In this document: positions 54,971 to 63,933 of the stretch, in pieces
How positions within the stretch are numbered: the first letter of the stretch is position 1
How the letters are laid out: every line of letters begins with the position of its first letter
Assembly: GCF_013410375.1 (NCBI RefSeq)
Contig: NZ_JACCFL010000001.1
Location: forward strand, 3,844,001-3,908,000
Source of the DNA: Leifsonia shinshuensis
GTDB lineage: Bacteria; Actinomycetota; Actinomycetes; Actinomycetales; Microbacteriaceae
Direction: 5' to 3'
Length of the DNA stretch: 64,000 bases
The notes under the pieces: generated by a model
The model's database searches: none
The model's input: only the letters and a program-made list of their open reading frames with translations
What the model was told of the DNA's origin: nothing
Made by a program: the position numbers and the translations under genes

Positions 54971-55953
54971 CAGGCGGGGTTCCTCTCCTGGACGTACAGG
55001 ACGGCGCGGGGCTCCGCGCCATCGGTGGCGATGTCGAGCGGGTCGGTGATGCGGCCGAGGAAGCCGCCGTCCGTCCCGCCGTTCTCGAAGGCGATGAGGC
55101 GCGGCGTCCCGCTGCGGTCCTCGACGATCCGCCCGGCGTACAGCGACTCCGGGGTCAGCAGGTACGCACCCGTCAGGTCGAACGGCCCGGTGGCGGACTC
55201 CGCGTCGGCGAGCCAGACGCCTCCGGCCGCGCCGACGCGGTCGCCGGCGAGGTGGGCCGCGTCGCACGAGAACAGCAGCAGGTCGCGGCCGCCGAGCCGG
55301 ACCGTCTGCGGCACCTCGAGGTGCGCGAAGCCGCCGCCGGGCGAGCTGAGCGGGGGCTGCACCGTCCAGTGCAGGAGGTCGGCCGAGCGGGCGTGCCCGA
55401 CGACGCCCCGGTCGGTGTCGCGGCGCGAGCGGGCGCCGCGGGCCCGCGCGGTGACGAGCATGTGCCAGCCCTCCCCCGCGCTGTCGCGGAACACCCACGG
55501 GTCGCGCCAGGCCTCCTCGTGCCAGGTGCCGTCCGGGAGGATCTCGTACCAGGCGGGGTCGGCCTGCAGCTGCAGCCGGGGGTCCTTCCGCCAGGTGTGC
55601 AGGTCGTCGGACACCGCGACGCCGATCGTCTCGACGTTCGTGATCTCGCTCGGCGAGAGGAACCGCGAGCCGGTGTAGAACATCCGCCAGAGGCCGTCGT
55701 CGCCCCGCACGACGCTGCCGGTCCAGGTCGCGGAGCTGTCGATGTCGCCGGCGTCGCCGGCCGACAGCACTTCGCCGAGGTCCTCCCACTCGACGAGGTC
55801 GCCGGAGATCGCGTGGCCGATCCGCGCGTTCCGGTGCCGCAGCTGCGGGTCGCCGAGCGAGGTCGGGGCGTGCAGGTAGTAGAGGTGGTACCGCTCACCG
55901 TCGTCGGCGAGCCAGAAGTCCCAGACCCAGTGACCGTCTTTGCTGAACGCCAT
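54970..55953 (-). CDS. GH32/GH43-like five-bladed propeller glycoside hydrolase
   Basis: This 327-residue protein begins HWVWDFWLADDGERYHLYYL, where GH32 and GH43 enzymes carry the Asp nucleophile or base. Next come the WRDPWVFRD motif (central RDP) and a later EVPQTV where the acid Glu is expected. The sequence fits the clan-F/J beta-propeller fold but not a textbook WMNDPNG start, so the sugar (fructoside, arabinoside or similar) is uncertain. It has no signal peptide and lies 3 bases after a permease gene. Confidence 0.75.
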   Translation of the reverse strand: MAFSKDGHWVWDFWLADDGERYHLYYLHAPTSLGDPQLRHRNARIGHAISGDLVEWEDLGEVLSAGDAGDIDSSATWTGSVVRGDDGLWRMFYTGSRFLSPSEITNVETIGVAVSDDLHTWRKDPRLQLQADPAWYEILPDGTWHEEAWRDPWVFRDSAGEGWHMLVTARARGARSRRDTDRGVVGHARSADLLHWTVQPPLSSPGGGFAHLEVPQTVRLGGRDLLLFSCDAAHLAGDRVGAAGGVWLADAESATGPFDLTGAYLLTPESLYAGRIVEDRSGTPRLIAFENGGTDGGFLGRITDPLDIATDGAEPRAVLYVQERNPA

Positions 55954-55956
55954 CCG

Positions 55957-56781
55957 TCAGCCCTTGACCGCGCCCTGGATCAGCGCCCGGATGAACTGGC
56001 GCTGGAAGATCACGAAGACCACGATCGTCGGGATGATGATGAGCAGCGCGCCCGCGTTGAGCAGCGGGATGCTGAGGCTGTACTGCCCCTGGAAGAACGT
56101 GAGGGCGCCGGCCACGGTGCGCTGGAGCGGGTCCGCGACCAGGACGACCGGGAGCAGGAACTGGTTCCAGGTCCAGAGGAAGAGCAGGATCGCGAGCGCC
56201 GAGAGGGCGGGCCGGGCCAGCGGCAGGTGGATGTGGCGCAGCTCCTGCCACATCGTCGCGCCGTCGACGCGGGCCGCCTCGGAGAGCTCCGCCGGCACGT
56301 TGACGAAGTGCGCGCGCATCCAGAACACGCTGAACGGCATGAACAGGCCGATCAGCGGCAGGATGATCGCCCACTGCGTGTTCAGCACGTTCAGCGACTG
56401 CATCTCGTAGTACAGCGGGATGATCAGCGCCTCGAACGGGATCGTCAGGCCGAGGACGAACAGGATCAGGAGCGCGCGGCCGCCGCGGATGTTCAGGCTG
56501 CCGAGCGCGTACCCCGCCATGCTGGAGATGAGGAGGCTGATCGGGACCACGCCGAGGACGATCAGCGCGCTCGATCCCATCAGCTCCCACACGTGGCCGG
56601 TCGTGAAGGCCTCCGCGAAGTTGCCCCACTGCGGGTTCGAGGGCCAGGTGAGGCCGGTCGGGTTGACGTCGGCGGGCTGCAGCGCGGCGGACGCCATGTT
56701 GACCAGCGGGATCAGGGTGAGGACGAGCACGACCGCGAGCAGCGCGCGGCCCGTCCACTTCTCCACGGGGTTGACGATCAT
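55957..56781 (-). CDS. ABC sugar importer permease, MalG type
   Basis: This 274-residue protein has six membrane segments, the EAA loop LSEAARVDGATMWQELRHIH and the C-terminus FQRQFIRALIQGAVKG. It overlaps the MalF-type gene by 4 bases (ATGA at 56778-56781), and the glycosidase gene follows after 3 bases. Confidence 0.92.
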   Translation of the reverse strand: MIVNPVEKWTGRALLAVVLVLTLIPLVNMASAALQPADVNPTGLTWPSNPQWGNFAEAFTTGHVWELMGSSALIVLGVVPISLLISSMAGYALGSLNIRGGRALLILFVLGLTIPFEALIIPLYYEMQSLNVLNTQWAIILPLIGLFMPFSVFWMRAHFVNVPAELSEAARVDGATMWQELRHIHLPLARPALSALAILLFLWTWNQFLLPVVLVADPLQRTVAGALTFFQGQYSLSIPLLNAGALLIIIPTIVVFVIFQRQFIRALIQGAVKG

Positions 56782-57767
56782 GAGTCACGGACTTTCGAGA
56801 GGCGCTGGATCGGGAGGACGACGGCGAGGACGAGCAGCATCAGGATGATGCCGAACGCGGAGGCGAGGCCGACCTGGCTCTGGGTGAACCCGATCCGGTA
56901 GATCGAGATGCCGGGGACCAGGGTCGCCCGCCCCGGACCGCCGAGCGTGGTGGTGTAGATGATGTCGAAGCTGCTCAGCGCCGCGATGACGGTGAGCGTG
57001 ATCAGGACGGCGAGCTCCTGGCGCAGCCCGGGCAGCGTGATGGTGAAGAACTCCCGCCACCAGCCGGCGCCGTCGAGGCGGGCAGCCTCGTACAGCGAGA
57101 CGTCGATCTTGCCGATGCCGGTCAGCAGCAGCACGGTGCACAGGCCGGTCAGCGTCCACGACCCGATCAGGCCGACGGCGGGCAGCGCCGTCTGGTAGTC
57201 GCCGAGCCACGGGCGGGCCAGACCGCCCAACCCGACCGCGTTCAGGATCTGGTTCACCGCGCCGGTCTGCGCGTACATCCACGACCAGGCGATGCCGGCG
57301 GCGGCGAGCGGGATGATCTGCGGCAGGAACAGGACCGTCTGCGAGAAGCTGGTGAACGTGCCGGCCCGCATCGAGCGGATGAGGGTCGCGAGGACGAGGC
57401 CGAAGCTGACCGGGATGATCGTGAAGAACGCGATCAGGATGAACGCGTTGACGATCGAGCCGAGCAGGTCGGGGTCGGTGAACACCGTCAGGTAGTTGGC
57501 GAAGCCGACCCAGGTCGAGGCGCCGATGCCGTTCCAGTCGTAGAACGAGTACTGGATGCCCTGGATGAGCGGCCAGAGCACGAACGCGGAGTACGCGATC
57601 AGGGCGGGTGCGACCAGGAGCCAGCCGATCCGCCGCCCTCGCCCGGCCGACCGTCTCCGGGCGGCCGGGCGCTGCGCAGCCCCGCGCGGGCGGCCGCGTT
57701 CCGTCTGCCGCGCCGACGGATCCTGGCGGACCGCGGGAGCGCCCGTGCGGGACTGCACAGCGGACAT
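56778..57767 (-). CDS. ABC sugar importer permease, MalF type
   Basis: This 329-residue protein has an Arg-rich cytoplasmic N-terminus of about 50 residues, six membrane segments and the EAA loop LYEAARLDGAGWWREFFTIT. The start at 57767 is 2 bases after the binding-protein stop. Earlier in-frame residues to 59039 are a shadow. Unlike the other two minus-strand importers, no hairpin separates it from the binding-protein gene. Confidence 0.91.
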   Translation of the reverse strand: MSAVQSRTGAPAVRQDPSARQTERGRPRGAAQRPAARRRSAGRGRRIGWLLVAPALIAYSAFVLWPLIQGIQYSFYDWNGIGASTWVGFANYLTVFTDPDLLGSIVNAFILIAFFTIIPVSFGLVLATLIRSMRAGTFTSFSQTVLFLPQIIPLAAAGIAWSWMYAQTGAVNQILNAVGLGGLARPWLGDYQTALPAVGLIGSWTLTGLCTVLLLTGIGKIDVSLYEAARLDGAGWWREFFTITLPGLRQELAVLITLTVIAALSSFDIIYTTTLGGPGRATLVPGISIYRIGFTQSQVGLASAFGIILMLLVLAVVLPIQRLSKVRDS

Positions 57768-57769
57768 GG

Positions 57770-59125
57770 TTACTTCTTCACTTCCTGCGCGTAGAACGCC
57801 TGGACCTTCTGGACGAACTCCGCGCCGGTGATCTTGCCGGTCACCAGCAGCTGGGACTCGGGGATGATGGCGCCGGCGTAGATGCCGGCCGTGGTGTTCG
57901 CCATGAAGTCGACCTGGCCGTTCTCCTTGCCGATCTGGGCCGCGGCCTGGAGGACCTGCTCGGTGATCGAGCCCTTCTCGACCTTCGGCTGCGCCTCGGC
58001 CGGGTCGCCGCCCGGGGCGGCGCCCGTCACGTCGACGACGATCTGCCGCGCCTTGGCGTTCGTGTGGACCCAGTTGAGGAAGTACGCGACGGTGTCCAGG
58101 TTCTTCGACTTGGCGGCAGCGGAGAACGAGTTCGCCGCTCCCATCGCGACGTGGTCGCCGCCCGCCTTCGCCGGCGGGACGAGGAAGAACTGGACGTCCT
58201 TGCCGAGCTTCTTGGCGTAGTTCGCCGCCTCCCAGTTGCCGTTGAACGTGTAGACGCCCTTGCCGTCCTGGAAGTTGCTGACGAAGGTGAAGTAGTCCAC
58301 CGCGTTGATGTCGGACGGGAAGTAGCCCGCGTCCGCCCAGGTGCGGATGAGCTCCGCGCCTTTGACGTTGCCCGGCTGGTCGTAGGTCGCGCCGGGCTTG
58401 TTGAACATCCAGTCGAGGAACTGCTGCTTGTCGACGTACTGGTTCATCGCGGCCTGGACGGTGAAGTTGACCACGCCGTCCTTGTCGCCCTCGACCAGCG
58501 GGGCGACGCCGGCGGCCTTGGCCTTCGCGAAGTCCGCGCCCAGCTCGTCGAGCGTCTTCGGGATCTCCGTGATGCCCGCCTGCGCCGCGAGCTTCGTGTT
58601 CACGAAGACGCCGGTGACGCTGTAGCCGAGGCCGAGCTGGTAGAGCGAGCCGCTGCCGCGGACCCCGTCGGCGGTCATCCGCAGCGGCGCGAGCTGGGCG
58701 GCCGGCCACTTGTCCCAGCCATAGGCGGTGAAGTAGGGGTCGAGGTTCGCGACGAGACCGTCCTTGACGGTGTCGCCGAGGGTGGGGAGCCGGATCAGGT
58801 CGGGTGGCGTGGAGCTCGCCAGCAGCTTCGGCGCGTTGGCGGTGAGGTTCTGAAACGTGTCGCGCGTGACCTTGAAGGTCACGTTCGGGTGCTGCTTGGT
58901 GAACTCCTTGGTCAGATCGTCGGTGAGCGGGAAGCCCGTCTCGTCCGCGATCGTGAGCGTGACCTTCTTGGAGGTGAGCTGGGTGCTCACGTCGGTGGCG
59001 CCCTTGGCCGGTCCGGTGGTGGCGGACCCGGGCGCGCACCCGGCGAGCACGAGGGCGACGGCCGAGGCGACGACGCCCGCCGTGAGGACGCCGCGGATGC
59101 GGCGCCGGGGGGAAGCGAATGACAT
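57770..59125 (-). CDS. ABC sugar-binding lipoprotein
   Basis: This 451-residue type-1 solute-binding protein has a leader ending in the lipobox LVLAGCAPGS. The body includes TLTIADETGFPLTDDLTKEF and VYTFNGNWEAANYAKKLGKD, typical of UgpB/MalE relatives. The start MSFASPRRR at 59125 gives a normal leader; the in-frame ATG at 59188 lies in the operator region. It is the first gene of an operon with two permeases, a glycosidase and a serine hydrolase. Confidence 0.92.
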   Translation of the reverse strand: MSFASPRRRIRGVLTAGVVASAVALVLAGCAPGSATTGPAKGATDVSTQLTSKKVTLTIADETGFPLTDDLTKEFTKQHPNVTFKVTRDTFQNLTANAPKLLASSTPPDLIRLPTLGDTVKDGLVANLDPYFTAYGWDKWPAAQLAPLRMTADGVRGSGSLYQLGLGYSVTGVFVNTKLAAQAGITEIPKTLDELGADFAKAKAAGVAPLVEGDKDGVVNFTVQAAMNQYVDKQQFLDWMFNKPGATYDQPGNVKGAELIRTWADAGYFPSDINAVDYFTFVSNFQDGKGVYTFNGNWEAANYAKKLGKDVQFFLVPPAKAGGDHVAMGAANSFSAAAKSKNLDTVAYFLNWVHTNAKARQIVVDVTGAAPGGDPAEAQPKVEKGSITEQVLQAAAQIGKENGQVDFMANTTAGIYAGAIIPESQLLVTGKITGAEFVQKVQAFYAQEVKK

Positions 59126-59169
59126 ACAGGACTCCCTTGTCTTCAGGACCGGATCGGGTTCGATCCCGC

Positions 59170-59222
59170 TGCTAAATGCTTTCAGCACGCTTATACTGGG
59201 GTCACGTCCGCCGGTTTGTCAA
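59170..59222 (-). promoter_or_regulatory. Promoter and LacI-type operator of the third importer operon
   Basis: TGCTAAATGCTTTCAGCA (59170-59187) is an 18-base dyad with a central GC and 14 of 18 positions symmetric, the classic LacI-family form. Upstream on the minus strand are TTGACA (59222-59217) and a -10-like AGTATA/TATAAG near 59198-59190, so the operator covers the transcription start. Confidence 0.7.
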
Positions 59223-59281
59223 ATGATGTCCCCGGATTGCGATGACCGAACCGGATAGCATCCGCTAGAGGAGGAAACTCG

Positions 59282-60313
59282 ATGCTGAGCAAGCGGGTGA
59301 CGCTCGCCGACGTAGCCAGGCGGGCCGGGCTGTCGATGTCCGCCGCGTCCATGATCCTCAATGGGCGGCCGGACACGCGGCTCTCCCAGGACGCCCACGA
59401 CCGCGTCCACGCCGCCGCCGCCGAGCTCGGCTACCGGCCGAACGTCGCGGCTCGCGGCCTGAAGACCGACAAGACCCACACCATCGCCTTCGTCTCCGAC
59501 CTCGTCGCGACGACCCGCTACGCGTCCGGCCTGATCACCGGCGCGATCGCCGCGGCCGAGGCGGCCGGGCATGTGATGATGGTGCTCGAGACGGGCGGGG
59601 AGCCCAAGCGCGAGTCGGAGGCCATCGGCGCCGCGCTCGACCGGCAGGTCGACGGGTTCGTGTTCGCCAGCATGCGGGCGCGGGAGCTCTTCCTCCCCGA
59701 GATCGCGTTCGATACCCCCGCCGTCATGCTGAACGCGACGAACGCCCGCTTCCCGCGTGCCGTCCTCCCCGACGAGCACGGCGGCGGCCGCAGCGCGGTC
59801 GGCGTGCTCGTCGCCGCCGGCATCCGCGAGGACATCGCCCTGCTCGGGCACAGCGAGAAGAAGGAGGAGGGGCTCTTCCGGTCGGCGACCGTGGCGGACC
59901 GGATCGCGGGCATCCGCGCGGCCATGGCCGAGCACGGCGCGGAGTTCAGCAGCGAGTCGTCGATCTGGCTGTGGGAGCCGGACGGCGGCTACCAGGCGAC
60001 GAAGAAGATCCTGCGGCAGCGTCCGCGCCCCTCGGCCATCCTCGCCATGAACGACCGGCTTGCGTTCGGCGCGTACCAGGCGATCGCGGAGGCGGGCCTG
60101 CGGATCCCCGACGACATCTCCATCGTCTCCTTCGACAACGACGAGCTCGCCGCCTACCTGCGACCGGGGCTCACGACCGTGGCGCTCCCGCACGAGGCGA
60201 TGGGCCGGCGCTCGGTCGAGCTCCTCCTCGGAGACGAGGGCGAGGGCGACGGCGAGACGCGGCTGCCGATGCCGCTCGTGGAGCGCGACTCGGTGCGCGC
60301 GGCGGCGGTGTGA
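59282..60313 (+). CDS. LacI family transcriptional repressor
   Basis: This 343-residue protein has the helix-turn-helix LADVARRAGLSMSAASMILN and a sugar-binding-protein-like effector domain (AILAMNDRLAFGAYQAIAEA, SIVSFDNDELAAYLRPGLTT). A strong GAGGAGGAA site precedes the ATG. It is divergent from the importer operon starting at 59125, and the dyad at 59170-59187 is its likely target. Confidence 0.92.
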   Translation: MLSKRVTLADVARRAGLSMSAASMILNGRPDTRLSQDAHDRVHAAAAELGYRPNVAARGLKTDKTHTIAFVSDLVATTRYASGLITGAIAAAEAAGHVMMVLETGGEPKRESEAIGAALDRQVDGFVFASMRARELFLPEIAFDTPAVMLNATNARFPRAVLPDEHGGGRSAVGVLVAAGIREDIALLGHSEKKEEGLFRSATVADRIAGIRAAMAEHGAEFSSESSIWLWEPDGGYQATKKILRQRPRPSAILAMNDRLAFGAYQAIAEAGLRIPDDISIVSFDNDELAAYLRPGLTTVALPHEAMGRRSVELLLGDEGEGDGETRLPMPLVERDSVRAAAV

Positions 60314-60473
60314 CGCGCCGTCGGCGCCTCGTCCCGACCCTCCCTGTACGTTCCCTGTGCAGATTCTGATGCCCCTGTCGTAGTACCCGTACAGCTTCCT
60401 GTGACGGCGAGCGGGCACTGGATACCGTCGAAGCGGTTCGACATTCCTGATCCGCAACGAAAGGCCCGCACCC

Positions 60474-61145
60474 ATGGACGGCATCGCCTCCACCTTCGCA
60501 CTCGCCCTCGGCGTCGTGCTCAGCCCGCTCCCCATCGTCGCCACCGTCGCCCTGCTGCTCTCAGCGGGCGGGCGGAGGAACGCGCTCGCGTACGCGGTGT
60601 CGTTCACGGCGGTCGGGTTCGCGGTGACGCTGGTGGCCGGGCTGACCTCGGCCGGGTCGACGGGGGCGAAGTCCGGGTCGTCGACGTTCGGGATCATCGC
60701 GGCCGCCGTCCTCGGCCTCGGATTCCTCGCGCTGGCGGTCGCGAGCTGGCTGGGCCGGCCGCGGGCGGGGAAGCCGCGGCGCACTCCCGCCTGGCTCGCG
60801 GCGGTCGACACGCTGACCCCCGCGCGGTCCGCCGGGCTCGGCGCGCTCATGGCGGCCACCAACTCCAAGAACATCCCGCTGGAGCTGAAGGCCGGGGCCG
60901 CGTTCGGCGGCGCCGGGCTGCCGCTGCTCGCGATCGCAGCGCTCTGCCTCGCCTTCGCCCTGGTCGCCGCTCTGGGCGTCCTCGCCCCGACCGCGCTCGC
61001 GGCGACGGGAGCGCCCGGCGTCACGGCAGGCCTGACCCGCCTCAAAGATGTGATGATCGAACACAACGCCGTCATCATGACCGTCCTCTTCGGGCTCCTC
61101 GCCGTGATGGAAGCGGTCAACCTGATCACAGCGCTGGCGGCCTGA
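60474..61145 (+). CDS. GAP/Sap-type (LysE-like) six-segment membrane protein
   Basis: This 223-residue membrane protein has about six hydrophobic segments. The N-terminal LGVVLSPLPIVATVALLLSA and the middle AATNSKNIPLELKAGAAF fit the GAP/sulfolipid-1-addressing (Sap) branch of the LysE-like superfamily. Such proteins probably export small molecules or lipids; the substrate is unknown. A carboxylesterase gene starts 3 bases after its stop, so they are likely co-transcribed. Confidence 0.82.
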   Translation: MDGIASTFALALGVVLSPLPIVATVALLLSAGGRRNALAYAVSFTAVGFAVTLVAGLTSAGSTGAKSGSSTFGIIAAAVLGLGFLALAVASWLGRPRAGKPRRTPAWLAAVDTLTPARSAGLGALMAATNSKNIPLELKAGAAFGGAGLPLLAIAALCLAFALVAALGVLAPTALAATGAPGVTAGLTRLKDVMIEHNAVIMTVLFGLLAVMEAVNLITALAA

Positions 61146-61147
61146 CG

Positions 61148-62770
61148 ATGAGCACCGACCAGACGAGTACCGACCAGAGCAGCACGACCCAGGCGAGCAC
61201 GGACGAGACGAGGGAGCAGGACACCATGGACACCGCAGAGACCACCTCCCCCGGCGGACCCGTCGTCGTCACCGCCGCCGGCGCCGTCCGCGGCGTCGCC
61301 GGCGAGCGCGCGTCGTCCTGGAAGGGCATCCGCTACGCCCAGCCGCCGACCGGAGCGCGCCGCTGGCGGGCCCCAGTGGCCGCCGAGCCGTGGGAGGGCT
61401 GCGTCGACGCCACGGCGTTCGGCGCCGCGGCTCCGCAGAAGCGCGTCCCGGCGATCGACCTCGGCCCCGACCCGGTCCTGGACGAGGACTGCCTGTTCCT
61501 CAATGTCTGGCGGCCGGAGGGCGGCGCCGAGAGCAAGCCGGTCATGGTCTGGATCCACGGCGGCGCCTACACCTACGGCTCGGCGAGCCAGCCGCTCTTC
61601 GACGGCACCGAGCTGGCCGCGACCGGCGACGTCGTCGTCGTCACGCTCAACTACCGGATCGGGCCGCTCGGCTTCCTCGACCTCTCCTCGTTCTCGGACG
61701 CCGAGCACGTCTTCGACAGCAACCTGGCGCTGCGGGACGTGCTGCTCGCGCTCGAATGGGTCCGCGACAACATCGCGGCGTTCGGCGGCGACGCCGGCCG
61801 GGTCACGGTGTTCGGGGAGTCGGCGGGAGGCGGCCTCGTCACGACGCTGCTCGCCACGCCCGCGGCGGCCGGTCTCTTCCACGCCGCGATCGCCGAGAGC
61901 TCTCCGGCCAGCTCCATCTACGGGCGGGAGCGGGCGCGCGCGGTGGCCGAGCGGTTCCTGGCGGCGGCGCAGGTCGCCCCGGACGACCTCGACGCCGTGC
62001 GCGACCTGCCGGTCGACACGATCGTCGCCGCGGGAGCGGAGGTCTACAACGACGTCCCGAGCACGATCCCGGGAACGCTGGCGTTCGCCCCTGTCGTCGA
62101 CGGCGACCTCGTCCCCGAGCACCCGATCACGGTCCTCAGCGAGGGCCGGGGCCACCCCGTCCCTCTGGTGATCGGCACGAACCGCGACGAGGCGACGCTG
62201 TTCAAGTTCATGAAGTCGCCGCTCATCCCGATCACCCGCGACTCGATCGAGCGCATGTTCGCCCTGATGATGGAGGACAACCCCGGCCTGGTGCCGCCGG
62301 AGCGCGACGACGTGCTCGCCGTCTACGCCGGCGTGCGCGAGAAGGTCCGCGGGCTCGACATCGCGACCGACATCGGCTTCCGGATGCCCGCGGTCTGGGT
62401 CGCCTCGGGGCATTCCCGCGTCGCCCCGACCCGCCTGTACCGCTTCGACTACGCGACGCCGATGCTGCGGCTGATGGGGATCCGGGCGGCCCACGCGACC
62501 GAGCTCCCGTACGTCTGGGGCGACCTGCACAGCCAGAAGAAGGATCCGACCTTCCTCCTCGGCGGCCGCCGCACCGGTGAGGCGCTCTCCGCCCGGCTGC
62601 TGGGCCGCTGGACCGCGTTCGCGACGACCGGGGTCCCCGGCGACGACTGGCCCGCCTACGACGAGAACGGCCGCGACACCCTCGTCATCGGCGCGGAGGA
62701 CCGCGTCGTGCCCGACCTCGACGGCCGCCTCCGGGCTGGGTGGGGCGATGCCGTGCTGTCCTTCCGGTAG
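61148..62770 (+). CDS. Type B carboxylesterase
   Basis: This 540-residue esterase has the N-terminal WKGIRYAQPPTGARRW, the oxyanion HGGAY, the nucleophile elbow FGESAGGG and a late His region (HATELPYVWGD), as in para-nitrobenzyl esterases. The start at 61148 gives a Thr/Ser/Gln-rich tail of 26 residues before a second in-frame ATG at 61226, which may be the true start. It has no signal peptide. The substrate is unknown. Confidence 0.9.
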   Translation: MSTDQTSTDQSSTTQASTDETREQDTMDTAETTSPGGPVVVTAAGAVRGVAGERASSWKGIRYAQPPTGARRWRAPVAAEPWEGCVDATAFGAAAPQKRVPAIDLGPDPVLDEDCLFLNVWRPEGGAESKPVMVWIHGGAYTYGSASQPLFDGTELAATGDVVVVTLNYRIGPLGFLDLSSFSDAEHVFDSNLALRDVLLALEWVRDNIAAFGGDAGRVTVFGESAGGGLVTTLLATPAAAGLFHAAIAESSPASSIYGRERARAVAERFLAAAQVAPDDLDAVRDLPVDTIVAAGAEVYNDVPSTIPGTLAFAPVVDGDLVPEHPITVLSEGRGHPVPLVIGTNRDEATLFKFMKSPLIPITRDSIERMFALMMEDNPGLVPPERDDVLAVYAGVREKVRGLDIATDIGFRMPAVWVASGHSRVAPTRLYRFDYATPMLRLMGIRAAHATELPYVWGDLHSQKKDPTFLLGGRRTGEALSARLLGRWTAFATTGVPGDDWPAYDENGRDTLVIGAEDRVVPDLDGRLRAGWGDAVLSFR

Positions 62771-62804
62771 GTCGCCGCCGCGGCGCGAGGACCCGGAGTT
62801 TCGG

Positions 62805-62831
62805 TAGACGGTAGAGAATCTTACTTGTCTA
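62805..62831. promoter_or_regulatory. Candidate operator upstream of the oxidoreductase gene
   Basis: TAGAC (62805-62809) and GTCTA (62827-62831) flank GTAGAGAATCTTAC in an AT-richer patch about 50 bases before the ATG at 62880. The spaced dyad resembles sites used by small winged-helix repressors such as HxlR. Confidence 0.4.
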
Positions 62832-62879
62832 GGGATATCCTCGGCACTGGGGCGATCCAGCGCCGGGAAGGACCTCACC

Positions 62880-63866
62880 ATGGCCAAGAAGACTTCGATG
62901 ACGGTGATCGAGTACGACACGAACGGCGACACCGACGTCCTCAGCGCGCGGTCGCGGGCGATCCCCGCTCCCGGGCCCGGTGACGTGCTCGTCGAGGTGA
63001 TCGCCGCCGGCATCAGCCACATCGACGGGTTCATCCGCAGCGGTCGCGAGGAGGCCTGGGCGGACGAGCCCTTCCCGCGCGGTTCCGGGAGCGATTTCGC
63101 CGGCATCGTCGAGGTCGGCGACGCGGACGGCCGCTTCCGGCGCGGCGACGAGGTCATCGGGCACGTGCGCCAGGGTGCGCACGCCACCCATGTCGTCGTC
63201 CCCGTCGCGGCGCTGGTCCCCAAGCCGGCGCACGTCCCGTGGGAGGTCGCGGGCGGGCTCTTCCTGGCCGGCGTGACCGCGCTCGACATCCTCGACGACC
63301 TCCGCATCGGCCCGGGCGACACCGTGGTGATCTCCGCCGCCGCGGGCGGAGTCGGCAGCATCGAAGCCCAGGTGGCCAAGCACCGGGGCGCCTTCGTCAT
63401 CGGCACCTGCGGGGAACGCAACTTCGACTATCTGCGGCAGCTCGGCATCAAGCCGGTGACCTACGGCGAGGGCATCGAACGCCGCATCCGCGAGTTCGCG
63501 CCCGACGGCGTGACGGCTCTGATCGACAACTTCGGTCAGGACGGCCGTGGCCTCGCGGAGGAGCTCGGCGTGCCGGCGTCACGGTACCGGTCGAGCGCCG
63601 ACCGCCGCGACACCGAGCTGCGGCTGCTCCAGGACGATCCCGCCTCGATCGCGCACGCCACCGCCCAGCTCGGCCGCCTCGCCCAGCTGGCCGACGAGCG
63701 CGCGTTCACGCTGCTCATCTCCGGCTACTACCCGCTGGACGAGATCGCGGTCGCCTACGACGACCTGGCGAAGCTGCACTCGCGCGGCAAGGTCGTCCTC
63801 GGCACCCACCCGGTCACCACGTACCGCAACCTGAAGGCCCGCGACGTGCAGGAAGCGCGGGGCTGA
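62880..63866 (+). CDS. Zinc-independent quinone oxidoreductase-like NADP dehydrogenase (MDR family)
   Basis: This 328-residue medium-chain reductase has an N-terminal GroES-like domain (PAPGPGDVLVEVIAAGISHI) and a Rossmann fold with AAAGGVGSIEAQVAKHRGA. Structural zinc cysteines are missing, so it belongs to the quinone-oxidoreductase branch. It probably reduces quinones or unsaturated carbonyls with NADPH. An AraC-type regulator gene on the other strand ends 60 bases past it. Confidence 0.88.
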   Translation: MAKKTSMTVIEYDTNGDTDVLSARSRAIPAPGPGDVLVEVIAAGISHIDGFIRSGREEAWADEPFPRGSGSDFAGIVEVGDADGRFRRGDEVIGHVRQGAHATHVVVPVAALVPKPAHVPWEVAGGLFLAGVTALDILDDLRIGPGDTVVISAAAGGVGSIEAQVAKHRGAFVIGTCGERNFDYLRQLGIKPVTYGEGIERRIREFAPDGVTALIDNFGQDGRGLAEELGVPASRYRSSADRRDTELRLLQDDPASIAHATAQLGRLAQLADERAFTLLISGYYPLDEIAVAYDDLAKLHSRGKVVLGTHPVTTYRNLKARDVQEARG

Positions 63867-63873
63867 TCGCCCC

Positions 63874-63933
63874 GCGACCGTCAGCTCGGCGACCGTCGGC
63901 TCGGCGACCGTCAGGCCAGCGACCGTCAGCTCA
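63874..63933. repeat. Four tandem 15-base repeats
   Basis: Four units of the form GCGACCGTCAGCTCG lie head to tail at 63874, 63889, 63904 and 63919, with one to three changes each. They fill the gap between convergent genes and run into the last codons of the AraC-type gene. Confidence 0.8.

Noticed and set aside
59219..63421. A 1400-codon open frame on the minus strand
   Set aside because: It runs antisense to a LacI gene, a membrane protein, a carboxylesterase and a reductase, all of which have clear family motifs; its own translation is low-complexity Arg/Gly/Ala, typical of high-GC antisense frames.
63874..63933. CRISPR array
   Set aside because: Units are 15 bases, directly adjacent with no spacers and no cas genes nearby.
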